The position numbers were made by a program, and so were the translations under genes. Of a stretch of 64,000 bases of DNA, positions 41,864 through 51,203 are shown one piece after another. This DNA comes from Candidatus Nitrospira neomarina (GTDB taxonomy: Bacteria; Nitrospirota; Nitrospiria; Nitrospirales; UBA8639). The DNA is taken from contig NZ_CP116968.1 of NCBI RefSeq assembly GCF_032051675.1, positions 558,001 through 622,000 on the forward strand, written 5' to 3'. Below the pieces are notes generated by a model that was not told the DNA's origin, searched no databases, and saw only the letters and a list, made by a program, of their open reading frames with translations. Positions within the stretch are counted from its first letter, which is position 1. Each line of letters begins with the position of its first letter.

Positions 41864-43327
41864 TTATTTAGGTAGAGTAAAAGAAAACTTGGATCCACTT
41901 CCCGGTTCGGATTCCACCCAGATGCGGCCTCCACGGCGCTCCACAATTTTCTTGCATATGGCCAGACCGATTCCGGTGCCCTGATATTCTTCCCTCGTGT
42001 GCAGTCTTTTGAACGGAAGAAAGATCCGCTCGAAATATTCCGATCCGACGCCGATCCCGTTATCCTGCACCGAAAAGATCCACCCGTCGGACCCTTCCTC
42101 AGCAGATACATGAATATGGGGCGTTTTCGGGCCGTGAAATTTCATGGCATTGGTTATCAGATTTTGGAGTAGATGTTGAAAATGCGACCGATCGGTCCGG
42201 ATGGTCGGCAGAGGGTCATGAGTGATCGAAGCCTGTTTGTCCTCAATGGCCATGCGGAGATGTTCGAGGACTTCATTGAGCACATCCCCGGCGTTGACCG
42301 GAACAGGGTTCAGTTCCTGGGCCTGAATTCTCGAATATTTCAGGAGGTCTTGAATGAGGGTTTGCATGCGATTCGCTCCATCCGTCACGAATCCAATAAA
42401 TTCCTGACCCTGTTTGTCCAATTGCTCTTTATAGCGCTCCGACAACAACTGCGTAAAGCCATGAATTGTGCGGAGGGGTTCTTGGAGATCATGAGAGGCA
42501 ATATAGGCAAATTGTTCAAGATCCTCGTTTGATTGCTTAAGGGAGGCTGCGTGGCTGGCCAAGGAGAGGTTTTGTATCGCCAGGAGATTCTCCAACCTCT
42601 TTTGCTGAGAAATATCCCGTGCAATTTTCGACGCGCCAATTGCGTTTCCCCACCGGTCGATAATGGGGGAAATTGTTAGCGATACCGGTATGTCCTGTCC
42701 GTCCTTCCTCCGCCGAATCGTTTCAAAATTTTGAATCGGCTTCCCACTCTGAAGTTTTGCCAGAATATCCTTTTCTTCGGCAATCCGGTCTGGCGGAAAC
42801 AGAAATGGCATGTATTGCCCGATGCTCTCCTGTGACGAATATCCGAACATCTGTTCGGCTCCGTTGTTCCAACTGGTGACTTGTCCTTGGAGTGTTTGGC
42901 CGATAATGGCGTCAGGGGTGGATTCCACGATAGAGGCTAACCGAAGCCGGACCTCCATCCCCTGACGATATTGATAAGAGAGGAGGGCTGTGGCCCAAAT
43001 CATAAAAAGCGATAACAGACGATTGGCCACGGCATTGCCGGCAATGGTACTCCCCGAATATACGACGTTCACGCCTGGGGAATAGATTACTCCAACAATG
43101 GCAAAGACCGTGCAGACTCCCGCGACGATGAATGGTGATTTTGGATAGGGCAAATAGTGAGTCAGCATGATGGCACTCACATATAACATGCCAATCGCGA
43201 CTCCTGTTTTGGTGAATAGATCCAACACGAAAATACCGACAATGAGAGCGCTGATGGCTACCAGCAGGATAATATCCAATTTTTTTGCGTGAGCCCCGGC
43301 TTTGACCTGTTCTTGAACCGTCATCAT
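41864..43327 (-). CDS. membrane PAS-domain histidine kinase
   Basis: The 487-aa protein has four transmembrane helices (about 18-120) forming an integral sensory module, a PAS domain (about 127-240), a HisKA domain with [13 protein letters not shown] (H279) and an ATPase domain ending [20 protein letters not shown]. The HDLQEPLR type belongs to phytochrome-like kinases that use Rcp1-type receivers, which fits the next gene. It is first in a three-gene operon (41864-39427). The signal is unknown; the short-loop membrane region suggests sensing within the membrane. Confidence 0.9.
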   Translation of the reverse strand: MMTVQEQVKAGAHAKKLDIILLVAISALIVGIFVLDLFTKTGVAIGMLYVSAIMLTHYLPYPKSPFIVAGVCTVFAIVGVIYSPGVNVVYSGSTIAGNAVANRLLSLFMIWATALLSYQYRQGMEVRLRLASIVESTPDAIIGQTLQGQVTSWNNGAEQMFGYSSQESIGQYMPFLFPPDRIAEEKDILAKLQSGKPIQNFETIRRRKDGQDIPVSLTISPIIDRWGNAIGASKIARDISQQKRLENLLAIQNLSLASHAASLKQSNEDLEQFAYIASHDLQEPLRTIHGFTQLLSERYKEQLDKQGQEFIGFVTDGANRMQTLIQDLLKYSRIQAQELNPVPVNAGDVLNEVLEHLRMAIEDKQASITHDPLPTIRTDRSHFQHLLQNLITNAMKFHGPKTPHIHVSAEEGSDGWIFSVQDNGIGVGSEYFERIFLPFKRLHTREEYQGTGIGLAICKKIVERRGGRIWVESEPGSGSKFSFTLPK

Positions 43328-43599
43328 ACGTTCACTTTTTTCCTTTTAAAACTGAAGAACAGCATGCGCATTCCGGGTTCTGTGTAAAAAATAAGAAGAA
43401 AGTGGACTCCAAATATTACCTCGAATGATGAGACGGATGCGGTTCTCACTCGGCTACGGTTACACAGAACGACGTTGGGGTCCTGTCGTGAAAGAACGAA
43501 ATTCGGAAAAGTATAGCTTCAACGATTAAGTCTTGTCTAAGAGTGAAAGTCCACATCTGTGACCCACCGGGTCATCCAGGGTTGTTGTTCAATCAACCC
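43328..43599. other. divergent intergenic region
   Basis: No gene is supported. Near the right end CCAGGGTTGTTG (43576-43587) is an extra partial copy of the promoter element, 24 bp before the full copy, giving a direct repeat of CCAGGGTT. Confidence 0.4.
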
Positions 43600-43642
43600 A
43601 GGGTTTCTCTCAGGTCTTGCCGCCCAAACGATTCTGTATAAA
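43598..43642 (+). promoter_or_regulatory. CMAG-N8-CCAG promoter before small-protein cluster
   Basis: CCAGGGTTTCTCTCAG has core AGGGTTT at 43600-43606, exactly 30 bp before TATAAA (43637-43642), the best -10 of the set. The first ORF starts at 43696. Confidence 0.65.
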
Positions 43643-43695
43643 TAAAAAAAACAAGGATTAAAAGGCAACTGACACCCCATAAGGAGAACAAACCC

Positions 43696-43881
43696 ATGAA
43701 CACAAGTCTTGAACAGGAAACGGTTCATCCAAAGAAATCGGGGCAGACCGGAATGTCGCGTTGTTTGTTCGGGGATTGGCCGCGGCGAATGGTGCTCAAG
43801 TTGGCTCTGCCCGTTACAGACTTACCGCTTTCCCTGCCGTCCTGCAAGGAACGCATGAGCACTGATGTTAAGGCCTGTTAA
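43696..43881 (+). CDS. small hypothetical protein
   Basis: This 61-aa ORF is preceded by AAGGAG nine bases upstream and lies in the expected position after a strong promoter. The product has two Cys and mixed charge, with a hydrophobic middle (MVLKLALPVTDLPLSLPSC), and no family is recognised. The DUF3309 gene follows 24 bp later, so it would be the first gene of that transcript. It may alternatively be a leader ORF. Confidence 0.45.
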   Translation: MNTSLEQETVHPKKSGQTGMSRCLFGDWPRRMVLKLALPVTDLPLSLPSCKERMSTDVKAC

Positions 43882-43905
43882 AAACAGGGAGAGGAAACCA
43901 GATCT

Positions 43906-44058
43906 ATGTCAACGATCGTCTTAGTCATACTCATTCTTTTGCTGGTCGGGGCCTTGCCGGTCTGGCCGTACAGTTCGTCGTGGGGGCCCTACCCCAGTGG
44001 CGGGCTTGGATTGGTGCTGGTGATCGTGCTGATTCTGGCTTTGACAGGAAGAGTGTAA
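43906..44058 (+). CDS. DUF3309 small membrane protein
   Basis: The 50-aa product MSTIVLVILILLLVGALPVW followed by PYSSSWGPYPSGGLGLVLVI and a short tail LTGRV is a typical DUF3309 protein: two helices separated by a conserved WPxSxxWGxxPSGGLG loop. GGGAGAGGAAACC lies upstream. Function is unknown; such proteins are common in stress-associated clusters. The gene is too short for most ORF cut-offs. Confidence 0.9.
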   Translation: MSTIVLVILILLLVGALPVWPYSSSWGPYPSGGLGLVLVIVLILALTGRV

Positions 44059-44110
44059 GCCTCGCTTTGCGATCTTTTTGTTTATCATAAGAGAGACGGA
44101 GAAGTTGGGT

Positions 44111-44581
44111 ATGCCCTTAAGAAAAACCACATGGTGGACCATAGTAGTCGGATTATTCTTGTTGGGTTCAATGGGGGGAATGCTGTTGGCTTCTACAAAC
44201 CCTACCGACTCAAAGGTATCAGCGACCAACCCGGGAAAGCCAATCACGACTTCGGCCTTACATATCGTGAATGAAGAAGGTCAGGTCCGTGCAACCCTGA
44301 GTCTGTGGGACGGTGAGCACCCGGCACTCATCATGGGAGATGAGCATTGTGACCGTCGAACTTCTCTTGCCGTGTATGGGAAGGAGCGAACCGGATTAAC
44401 TCTCTACGGAGAGGACTGTAAGCGGAGGGTTGCTTTGGAAGTTCAGAGCGATGACCTCCCAATGTTCGTTTTACGGGATCATTTGGATAATCCGCGGGTT
44501 CAAGTCGTGTTAAATAAGGACGGGAGTCCCCTGGTCCGGTTGTTTGATGCGAATGGAAAAGCCCTGTGGGAAAAGCCATAA
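44111..44581 (+). CDS. exported hypothetical protein
   Basis: From ATG 44111 the protein is 156 aa. A signal or anchor helix (TTWWTIVVGLFLLGSMGGML) precedes a beta-rich mature domain with loosely repeated units such as IVNEEGQVRATLSLWDGEHP, SLAVYGKERTGLTLYGEDC and VVLNKDGSPLVRLFDANGKA, suggesting a solenoid or propeller of short strands. A start at 44078 would add 11 residues. No named family is claimed. It sits between DUF3309 and the diheme peroxidase on the same strand, 84 bp before the latter. Confidence 0.65.
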   Translation: MPLRKTTWWTIVVGLFLLGSMGGMLLASTNPTDSKVSATNPGKPITTSALHIVNEEGQVRATLSLWDGEHPALIMGDEHCDRRTSLAVYGKERTGLTLYGEDCKRRVALEVQSDDLPMFVLRDHLDNPRVQVVLNKDGSPLVRLFDANGKALWEKP

Positions 44582-44665
44582 CCTATTAAGCATATTTTTC
44601 ATTACAATTTTTTCCTGATTTCAGGACTATCATGTCCCGGCATAGGGCATAAAAGAAGGAGACCA

Positions 44666-46237
44666 ATGTCTACCGATTCAACATGTATGCACACGACCAG
44701 GATGAAGCGACTGTTCCTCACGGGAATCCTATTATTGATCGCCGGCAGCTTTTTGGGGATGGTATATGCCGCGGATCAGGACAACCCCAAAAGCTGGAAG
44801 GCAGTGCCGGGCCCGAAAGAGCTGGTTCCGGACATTGGTCCTCCGGCCGTCGTTAAGGACTGGCAACGTGCCTATCCACAGTATCAACCCGTCGGAAAAG
44901 GCGATACGGAAGAGGCTCCGGACGCGAAGCCGGGGACACCCAATCCTCCGGATATTCATACATTGGGTGGCCGGACCCCTAGTTCATTTGTGTTTGATCT
45001 GAGTCCCAAGGATCCACTTGAGAAGGTGATTGAGCGGGAACGCCAGCAACGATCAAAGATCAACACCCAACAGCAACAATTGCTTGAGGAGCGGTATGAC
45101 TTGTCCCCGCAATTTGTCGAAGGGGTCACGATGACGCGAGGGAAGCCCATCCCCAAGGGGCCCACCGCTCGCTTACCGAAGGGCCTCAATTTTGAACAGC
45201 TCGGCAAAATGCCTCCGGAAGAGATAAAGGCCAAAGATCTCTTCCCCTACCTGCCGTTGCCGCATCCGCTTCATTCAACAGGCGGCATGGTGTTTCCGTC
45301 GATGATGACGGATATTCATCCTGAGCGTGAACGGTTTGATGTTCTTCATGATGTGCCGGATCATTTTTTGCCGGAATTTCCACCTCCTCTGTTTTTAACA
45401 AGCCGTCCGGACTTAGGCGATGTCTCACAAGGTCAGGAAATCACCAATGAAAATTTCTATGCGTTGTTCGATGGCATTCTCTCGCCCGTGCAGTTTGACG
45501 GGGTTCGATTACTGGTCGAAAAAATTCCCCAACAGCAATTTAATGCGACTGACGACCGGAAAACGATTGCGCCCAGCCGGGGGGTTTCCTGTTTTGATTG
45601 CCATGTGAACGGGCATACCAATGGCGCCATACATTTGAATCCGGATAACCGGCCTCAATTCTCACGGTTTCGCATCGAAACGCCGACCCTACGCGGCGTC
45701 AATATCCAGGAGGTCTTTGGATCCAAGCGAGCCTTGGCGTCCGTTGAGGATTTCTCCGAATTTGAAAACCGGTCTGCCTATTTCGATCATGATCTGGCGA
45801 CAGCCGAAAAAAAAGGACGTCGTGATTTGACCCGAACGGAAGTGATGAAAATGGCTCAGTTTCAGAAGCTTGTCGATTTTCCCCCTGCGCCGAAGTTAGA
45901 CCTTTTTGGCCGATTGAATTCTCAAAAAGCCAGCGAAAAAGAATTGCGAGGTGAAGCGCTCTTTTTTGGGAAAGCGAAATGTGTGGCCTGCCATACTGCT
46001 CCGTATTTTACGGATAACCTGATGCATGACTTGCGGGTGGAACGGTTTTATCATGGCCGGGCAGAGGGATCTATTAAAACGTTTCCCCTTCGGGGAATCA
46101 AAGATTCCCCACCCTATCTCCATGACGGTCGCCTCCTGACTCTCGAAGACACGGTAGAGTTTTTTGCCCTAGTCACCGGAGTCCAGTTGACCACAGAAGA
46201 AAAAGCGGATCTCTCCGCTTATCTTCGAGCCTTGTAA
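44666..46237 (+). CDS. diheme cytochrome c peroxidase-like protein
   Basis: The 523-aa protein has a signal peptide (KRLFLTGILLLIAGSFLGMV) and two c-type heme sites, CFDCH (309-313) and CVACH (439-443). The C-terminal part FPLRGIKDSPPYLHDGRLLT is the conserved peroxidase/MauG end. An N-terminal extension of about 200 residues, rich in Pro and charged residues, is longer than in classical CcpA. Periplasmic H2O2 reduction or a MauG-like oxidation is inferred. AGAAGGAGACC lies before the ATG; M13 is an alternative start. The next gene, a Pro-rich secreted protein, follows after 64 bp. It fits the oxidative-stress theme with superoxide dismutase at 48.6 kb. Confidence 0.88.
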   Translation: MSTDSTCMHTTRMKRLFLTGILLLIAGSFLGMVYAADQDNPKSWKAVPGPKELVPDIGPPAVVKDWQRAYPQYQPVGKGDTEEAPDAKPGTPNPPDIHTLGGRTPSSFVFDLSPKDPLEKVIERERQQRSKINTQQQQLLEERYDLSPQFVEGVTMTRGKPIPKGPTARLPKGLNFEQLGKMPPEEIKAKDLFPYLPLPHPLHSTGGMVFPSMMTDIHPERERFDVLHDVPDHFLPEFPPPLFLTSRPDLGDVSQGQEITNENFYALFDGILSPVQFDGVRLLVEKIPQQQFNATDDRKTIAPSRGVSCFDCHVNGHTNGAIHLNPDNRPQFSRFRIETPTLRGVNIQEVFGSKRALASVEDFSEFENRSAYFDHDLATAEKKGRRDLTRTEVMKMAQFQKLVDFPPAPKLDLFGRLNSQKASEKELRGEALFFGKAKCVACHTAPYFTDNLMHDLRVERFYHGRAEGSIKTFPLRGIKDSPPYLHDGRLLTLEDTVEFFALVTGVQLTTEEKADLSAYLRAL

Positions 46238-46301
46238 GGCGAAGATTTTCAAGTGAAGGATTGATGAGTTCGGTGTTGGATTCTCTTAAGGAGCATGCCC
46301 C

Positions 46302-46712
46302 ATGAAACAACCGGCCCATGCCGATCAGGTCTTTATCCTATCCTTGTGCTGCCTGGGATTCATGGTTGCTTTAGCATTGCCCCTGGTTGAACCGGCCTTG
46401 GGGGATAGTGGTCAGGATACATCCTCCGGTGGCATTCAATCCGATGACCACTCAAAAAATCCGTCCGGTGAAGATTCCCCCCTCATAGGGGGAGGTGTCC
46501 GGATCCCCCCCGACATCGGCGCTTCAGGTACCTCATCTTCCACTCCTCCGGTTCGAACCGAATCACCCACAGACGAACCTGACATTCTTCCGGATGCCTC
46601 ACCTGTTCCCACCGATCCCTCAATTCCTGAAAAGGCTCCGGTCAAAGAGAGTGAGCCGTTAGGACAACCCAAACAGCTTGAAAAGACGCCCGAAAAAATG
46701 GAACGCTTTTGA
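46302..46712 (+). CDS. secreted Pro/Ser-rich protein
   Basis: This 136-aa protein has a signal peptide (FILSLCCLGFMVALALPLVE) and a disordered mature part rich in Pro, Ser, Asp, Glu and Gly (PLIGGGVRIPPDIGASGTSS, PVPTDPSIPEKAPVK). No domain is recognised. TTAAGGAGCATGCCCC precedes ATG 46302. It is probably co-transcribed with the diheme peroxidase. Function is unknown. Confidence 0.65.
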   Translation: MKQPAHADQVFILSLCCLGFMVALALPLVEPALGDSGQDTSSGGIQSDDHSKNPSGEDSPLIGGGVRIPPDIGASGTSSSTPPVRTESPTDEPDILPDASPVPTDPSIPEKAPVKESEPLGQPKQLEKTPEKMERF

Positions 46713-46881
46713 GCGTTGTCTGTGTGCCGGGAGAAAGGCCGATTTGTTGTTGGAAATTTTGAAGCCGTACTCCCTTTCTCCAGATTACATATAGAAAACC
46801 AATGAGAGTCAAATGGTTGTCTCTGTGCTGAGCATATTGATGATTTCTCGTATGGAGGAGAAAGATGTTGGGACTCTTTAT

Positions 46882-47499
46882 CTAATCTAATGTGGGATCG
46901 ATCCATAAACGAATGCGGACATTTCTCGCTCCGGCTTCGTAGGCGTTTTCCACCGCATCCACAATTTCCCCTCGATTCTCGACTCTTCCAGAGAGTGTGA
47001 CGATCCCGTTTCGAGCTTCAACACGAATGGGAACAGAATTCACAAATGGGCTCCAATACAGCTCCTCTTCAACCGCTTCTTTCAATTCCTCATCGGTCAT
47101 CTTTTTCCATGGGAAGTTTTGGTTTTTGATGCGGAGTTGATTATTGACATTCGTGGCTCCGGCGTCATAGGCGATTTCGACCACATCCACCAAGGCATCC
47201 TGATCTTCGACATATCCTGAGAGTACTGTTTCGCCCTGTCCCACGTGAACCGTGATCTCACCATTCTTATATGGACTGGCTTCCAAGCGCCGTTGAATGC
47301 GATATTTTATTTCTTCGTCTGGCAACACAGAGGTCTTGTCGGCGGATAGCGGATCATGTGCTTCTGGAGTAATGGCTTCGTCAAATCCTGTTGCAGGGAC
47401 AGCCAGGATCTGGCCATGGGTTTGTTCCATCATGGCTACGATGAATAATGAACACATCATCCATACGCATACCAGTAAATGTTTGCATGGGGAGTTCAT
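46882..47499 (-). CDS. secreted protein with two BON domains
   Basis: From ATG 47499 (GGAGGTG upstream) the protein is 205 aa with a signal peptide (HLLVCVWMMCSLFIVAMM) and two BON domains: about 55-125 (QRRLEASPYKNGEITVHVGQ, ETVLSGYVEDQ) and about 137-200 (VEEELYWSPFVNSVPIRVEA, GIVTLSGRVENRG). The second is closely related to the second BON of the protein at 20285. A copy of the promoter element lies about 120 bp upstream. An osmotic or envelope-stress role is inferred, as for OsmY-type proteins. Confidence 0.85.
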   Translation of the reverse strand: MNSPCKHLLVCVWMMCSLFIVAMMEQTHGQILAVPATGFDEAITPEAHDPLSADKTSVLPDEEIKYRIQRRLEASPYKNGEITVHVGQGETVLSGYVEDQDALVDVVEIAYDAGATNVNNQLRIKNQNFPWKKMTDEELKEAVEEELYWSPFVNSVPIRVEARNGIVTLSGRVENRGEIVDAVENAYEAGARNVRIRLWIDPTLD

Positions 47500-47617
47500 A
47501 GGCACCTCCAGAACGATTTGGCCATTCTCCGATTGGCCAGGAAAAGCTCTCACTCCGATTTATTCCGGCAGCCGCCATGTCCGGTGTGATGGCAGAGAGC
47601 AGACAACGGCTTATCAA

Positions 47618-47662
47618 AACATATCAAAATGAGAAAAAAGGAAACCTGGATTAAACCCTGGG
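47618..47662 (-). promoter_or_regulatory. CMAG-N8-CCAG promoter before BON gene
   Basis: On minus, CCAGGGTTTAATCCAG has core AGGGTTT at 47659-47653, 29 bp before TATGTT (47623-47618). The leader to ATG 47499 would be about 110 bases. Confidence 0.55.
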
Positions 47663-47883
47663 TGTTCGAGCAATTTTCAAGGAGAAGTGTAAAGGAGAAT
47701 TGTAGATGAGAGGATCGTGAGGAAAAACCCGGGTCCCTCTGGGGGAAAAATCAAGGAAATCGTTTCCTGACGCGCAATCGTTCATCCGCAGATGCAGAAT
47801 TTTCTCTTTTCCTCTTGAGCGGTCAGGAACATGTTCCCGATGCCAGAGTGGTCAATCGGGGCTTCACCATGCCAGCTATGTAT

Positions 47884-48378
47884 TTAATCATCTCTATTAG
47901 CGGGTTTTTGGGTGGTTTCGTGGGTGGCATGAATGAGCTGAACCGCTTTTTCGGGATCACTTTCCGCTGCAAATGTTTCTGCGGCCGTCAGGAGCATCTC
48001 GGATTGTACCAATTGACTGTTTGAACCCTGGTTTGAGTGAGACTTGAGGAGTTTGAGGATATGGGTGGCTTTTAATGCCTGATCAAGCTGATTATCGTCA
48101 AGCAACCGATGGATTTCCTGAAGAATGTGTGTATCGATGTTCGAAAAGGAGAGGTCCTTCTCCGTTTCAGCGTCAGGCGAGGTGTTTGGCGATTGGGAAA
48201 TCCATTGAATCGCCTCAGGAGAGAGAGTGAAGCGATCATGGCGAATGGTTTCAATAAGAAACCGCAATACCTTCCACGCATGAATGGTGAGATCTTCGAC
48301 TTTTTTCATGCCGAGTGTGGATTGAAGAGCCGATACTTCTTTGCTCATGTCATCGGATATCGTGAATTGGATTTCCAT
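47884..48378 (-). CDS. hypothetical helical protein divergent from superoxide dismutase
   Basis: From ATG 48378 the protein is 164 aa (an ATG at 48396 adds 6). The first 50 residues (MEIQFTISDDMSKEVSALQS) resemble the sort of short N-terminal pattern seen in ribbon-helix-helix or dimerisation segments, but the match is weak. The rest is predicted helical with two Leu-rich helices (HILQEIHRLLDDNQLDQALK), possibly TPR-like. No signal peptide. It is divergent from sodB and both genes carry facing copies of the promoter element, so co-regulation is likely. Confidence 0.6.
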   Translation of the reverse strand: MEIQFTISDDMSKEVSALQSTLGMKKVEDLTIHAWKVLRFLIETIRHDRFTLSPEAIQWISQSPNTSPDAETEKDLSFSNIDTHILQEIHRLLDDNQLDQALKATHILKLLKSHSNQGSNSQLVQSEMLLTAAETFAAESDPEKAVQLIHATHETTQKPANRDD

Positions 48379-48427
48379 GTTTAACATGCCTTTCACATGC
48401 CACTGTTACTTCTCATCACATCACTTC

Positions 48428-48559
48428 AAGATATCGCAGGAAAGAGCGGGAAGGCGACTGGGGAAAACCCTGGCCGTAAGCCTTTTTTTGATCCCATCCT
48501 TCAAGAAGGAGGTTCAAGGGTTTTTCCCAGTTACGCTGTTTTGTGTTTCCGCCTATATT
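48428..48559. promoter_or_regulatory. divergent promoter pair with CMAG-N8-CCAG elements (sodB)
   Basis: On minus, CCAGGGTTTTCCCCAG (core 48471-48465) is followed by 31 bp and TATCTT (48433-48428). On plus, CAAGGGTTTTTCCCAG (core 48517-48523) is followed by exactly 30 bp and TATATT (48554-48559), about 54 bp before the sodB ATG. Between them AAGAAGGAGG is not near any start. The two copies form a 16-bp inverted repeat. Confidence 0.65.
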
Positions 48560-48612
48560 TGGCTCCTAGAAAAGGGTTGGAGCCGATTGTTGGATTTGTG
48601 TTGGGGGACCTT

Positions 48613-49233
48613 ATGCGCATGAAAACCAGTAATGATTATCCGGTCAAAGATTTCAAGCTCAAGGGATTGAACGGTATTTCAGATAAAACGTTAGAGATGC
48701 ATTTGAAGCTTTACGAAGGCTACGTGAAAGCCACCAACTCTCTTTCCAGACAAATCGGGGAGTTTTTGATCGATGGGCAGGTGGATCAGGAGGAAATGCC
48801 GGCCTACTCCGAACTCACCCGGCGGCTGGGATTTGAATATAATGGCATGGTGCTCCATGAATTGTATTTTCAAAATATGACCTCCCAGGCGTCCAAATCG
48901 CCCCAAGGACAGGATTCCCTGCTGAAAGCTCTTGAAGGCAGCTTTGGGAGTTTTGAGACCTGGAAAACGGATTTTTCAAGCGTGGGGAAGATGCGCGGAG
49001 TCGGCTGGGCTGTGTGCAATCTCAATCCGGAAAACGGCAGGATCTCCAATCATTGGATCAGCCTTCATGAATTCGGCAATATTGCAGGTTTTCGTCCTAT
49101 TTTAGTGATGGATGTGTGGGAACATGCGTATTTGTTGGATTTTCAACCGTCGGAACGAGGCAAATACATTGATCATTTCCTTTCCCAAGTACATTGGGAT
49201 GTTGTGGCCAAACGTCTAGAGGGGCGATTATGA
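48613..49233 (+). CDS. Fe/Mn-family superoxide dismutase
   Basis: From ATG 48613 (GGGGGA upstream) the protein is 206 aa. Ligand residues of the Fe/Mn SOD family are found: H30 in LEMHLKLYEGYV, H82 in VLHELYFQNM, and D167 and H171 in MDVWEHAYLLDF. It disproportionates superoxide in the cytoplasm; no signal peptide is present. The N-terminal half is of the HELYF subtype rather than the classical E. coli SodA/SodB type. The frame is open upstream to 48397, but that part is the promoter. Its stop overlaps the start of a Pro-rich ORF (ATGA). Confidence 0.9.
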   Translation: MRMKTSNDYPVKDFKLKGLNGISDKTLEMHLKLYEGYVKATNSLSRQIGEFLIDGQVDQEEMPAYSELTRRLGFEYNGMVLHELYFQNMTSQASKSPQGQDSLLKALEGSFGSFETWKTDFSSVGKMRGVGWAVCNLNPENGRISNHWISLHEFGNIAGFRPILVMDVWEHAYLLDFQPSERGKYIDHFLSQVHWDVVAKRLEGRL

Positions 49234-49460
49234 ACAACGCCATATACCATGGCTGGTGCCTGCCTAGTGTTGATGTTCGTGATACCTCTCCAATCCCGAA
49301 CCCCGATCCTAACCCCAACCCGGACCCTTTCCCTAATCCTGGACCTCTTCCAAACCCTATGCCTGACCCACCGCAGCCTCCCACTCCTCCTCCAACACGT
49401 CCCCCCGTACCCAAAATTCCTTCACTTTCCCTTTCCTTATTGGAATTCGTATCTTTATGA
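49230..49460 (+). CDS. Pro-rich small protein coupled to superoxide dismutase
   Basis: This 76-aa ORF starts in the ATGA overlap with the sodB stop, implying translational coupling. The centre is a Pro-Asn-Asp repeat (SPIPNPDPNPNPDPFPNPGP) then PPQPPTPPPTRPPVP, likely a polyproline coil. The reverse strand yields a Gly-rich spurious ORF. No function is known. Its coupling mirrors the Pro-rich ORF at 19104, which is coupled to a DUF1328 gene. Translating consecutive prolines would need EF-P and could be regulatory. Confidence 0.5.
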   Translation: MNNAIYHGWCLPSVDVRDTSPIPNPDPNPNPDPFPNPGPLPNPMPDPPQPPTPPPTRPPVPKIPSLSLSLLEFVSL

Positions 49461-49641
49461 TGCTTGGATTTGCGGATCCACAACATAGCAAGACTGAAGT
49501 TGTCAAAGCGCGTTGGTAAAACATAGAGTTTTGCCAAATTGGAATCAATTGGGCGGTTTATTGTAGACTTATCTGCATGATTCTTTCATAATGTCACTCC
49601 TAGATTTCATAATAACAATTTATCTTTAATTCTTTTTTTAC

Positions 49642-50295
49642 ATGAGCAAAGCGCGGGTACTCTTAGCTGAAGATCACGTTCTGGTTAGTGAGGGGCTGAC
49701 CAAACTACTGGAAGCTGATTTCACATTGGTGGGGACTGTTGTCGACGGTCATGCATTAGTGAAAGCCGTCAAGAAACATACACCGGACATTGCGATCATT
49801 GATATTTCACTGCCGCTATTGAATGGGTTGGAAGCCGCCCGACAAATAAAAAAATGTGAACCCCAAACAAAATTAATTTTTCTCACTATGCATTCCGAGG
49901 AACATTTTGTCCATGAGGCCTTCAAGGCCGGTGGGGTGGGGTATATTTTAAAACAATCTGCGACAGCAGAATTAGTGTTTGCGATTAAGGAGGTGTATCA
50001 GGGGCGCACCTACGTTTCTCCTTCTATTGCCCAGGGTCTGGTCAGTCAAGCACTGAACCCCTCTGCTAATTCGAAAAAACCCCCTCAGGCAGAGACTCCC
50101 GCATTGACTCAACGACAGGTGGAAATCCTTCAATTGGTTGCTGAAGGAAAATCCAATAAAGACATTGCGATCATTTTAAATTTGGCCGTCAAAACCGTGG
50201 AATTTCATAAGACACGTGTCATGCAGGTCTTAGGACTCAAAACGGCCTCCGAACTTACGAAATATGCCATTTCCAATGGAATTATTTCTGTGTAA
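49642..50295 (+). CDS. NarL/LuxR-family response regulator
   Basis: This 217-aa regulator has a receiver (1-120, D54 in IAIIDISLPLLNG, Lys in YILKQS) and a C-terminal LuxR-type HTH (about 152-205, LTQRQVEILQLVAEGKSNKD then VKTVEFHKTRVM). It is a likely DNA-binding output for the NarL-type kinases in the window (23992, 30802, 39427, 52339), none of which has its own HTH. It converges with a paralogue at 50406 (about 45% similar by eye). The Lys of KP is followed by Gln rather than Pro. No strong Shine-Dalgarno precedes the ATG. Confidence 0.9.
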   Translation: MSKARVLLAEDHVLVSEGLTKLLEADFTLVGTVVDGHALVKAVKKHTPDIAIIDISLPLLNGLEAARQIKKCEPQTKLIFLTMHSEEHFVHEAFKAGGVGYILKQSATAELVFAIKEVYQGRTYVSPSIAQGLVSQALNPSANSKKPPQAETPALTQRQVEILQLVAEGKSNKDIAIILNLAVKTVEFHKTRVMQVLGLKTASELTKYAISNGIISV

Positions 50296-50405
50296 CAGCT
50301 GGTCGAGTCCTTTGGATTCATTCTTTTCCTCCCGTAGCCTTTTTCAGCTCCTTTCAGAACCTCACCGCGATCGTAAGTGCCAGTTAGCTTGAGGAGGGTA
50401 CTCTC

Positions 50406-51065
50406 TTAATCAAGGGAGGAAATCCCTAATTTGACAGCGTATTTCGTCAGATCTGCCTTAGAGTGAAGACCCAGGGCCTGCACAATTTGCATTTTATGGA
50501 ATGCGACTGTGCTTTGAGATATGGCCAACAAGTTGGCTATGTCTTTCGCCGAGAAACCTTGAGCCACAAGCTTTAACACCTCCTGTTGCCTGGGAGTCAA
50601 TTTTCCGGAAAGTTCGGTCCCCGGCATCCCATCCATTTGGGCAAGAACCGCATTCTGGACCTCCTCAGGAATGAGGGGAGAGAGATATTTCCGGTTTTCC
50701 TGAACTTGTTGAATCGCTGATAACAATTCGTTCCCTGCCGTTTGCTTCGGGACATACCCTTCACCGCCACTACGGAACGCCTCCATGATAAAGGTAGGTT
50801 CTAAATGCATGGAAACAAAAATTATTTTAATTGATGGACATATCGTTTTTAACATTAGAGCAGCTTCGTATCCGTTTTGATCCGGCATTGAGATGTCCAT
50901 GAGAAGAATGTCGGGCTTGGTTTGTCGGATTTGGCCGGCCAAATCACTTGCGGTATGGGCCTCCCCAACGATGTCGTGATAGGGTTCAAGCAATTTTTTA
51001 CAGCTCTCTAATACAAGAATATGATCGTCAACAAGGAATAATCGTGCCCGCTTCGTTGTATTCAT
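50406..51065 (-). CDS. NarL/LuxR-family response regulator
   Basis: The 219-aa protein has a receiver (1-125, D57 in ILLMDISMPDQNG, Lys in YVPKQT) and a LuxR HTH (about 155-210, LTPRQQEVLKLVAQGFSAKD then STVAFHKMQIVQ). It is a close paralogue of 49642. A copy of the promoter element with exact 30-bp spacing lies about 140 bp upstream, so this regulator is itself a member of the putative regulon, which is compatible with autoregulation. Its partner kinase is unknown; the ABM-domain kinase at 52339 is the nearest candidate. Confidence 0.9.
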   Translation of the reverse strand: MNTTKRARLFLVDDHILVLESCKKLLEPYHDIVGEAHTASDLAGQIRQTKPDILLMDISMPDQNGYEAALMLKTICPSIKIIFVSMHLEPTFIMEAFRSGGEGYVPKQTAGNELLSAIQQVQENRKYLSPLIPEEVQNAVLAQMDGMPGTELSGKLTPRQQEVLKLVAQGFSAKDIANLLAISQSTVAFHKMQIVQALGLHSKADLTKYAVKLGISSLD

Positions 51066-51203
51066 ACTCTAATAACGTCTGGTAGGTGACATTTCTCCCA
51101 GATAGCTCATGCGAATTGAAGACCCCGAATCTCATGGCCTAAAAAACGTTCCACTTTAACATTTCCCAACATTTTCTTCTCCATACCGTTCTCTCCGTAC
51201 TTT

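Noticed and set aside
49097-49537. Glycine-rich 146-aa minus-strand ORF
   Set aside because: It is the reverse complement of the Pro-rich ORF and of the sodB end, with no ribosome binding site.
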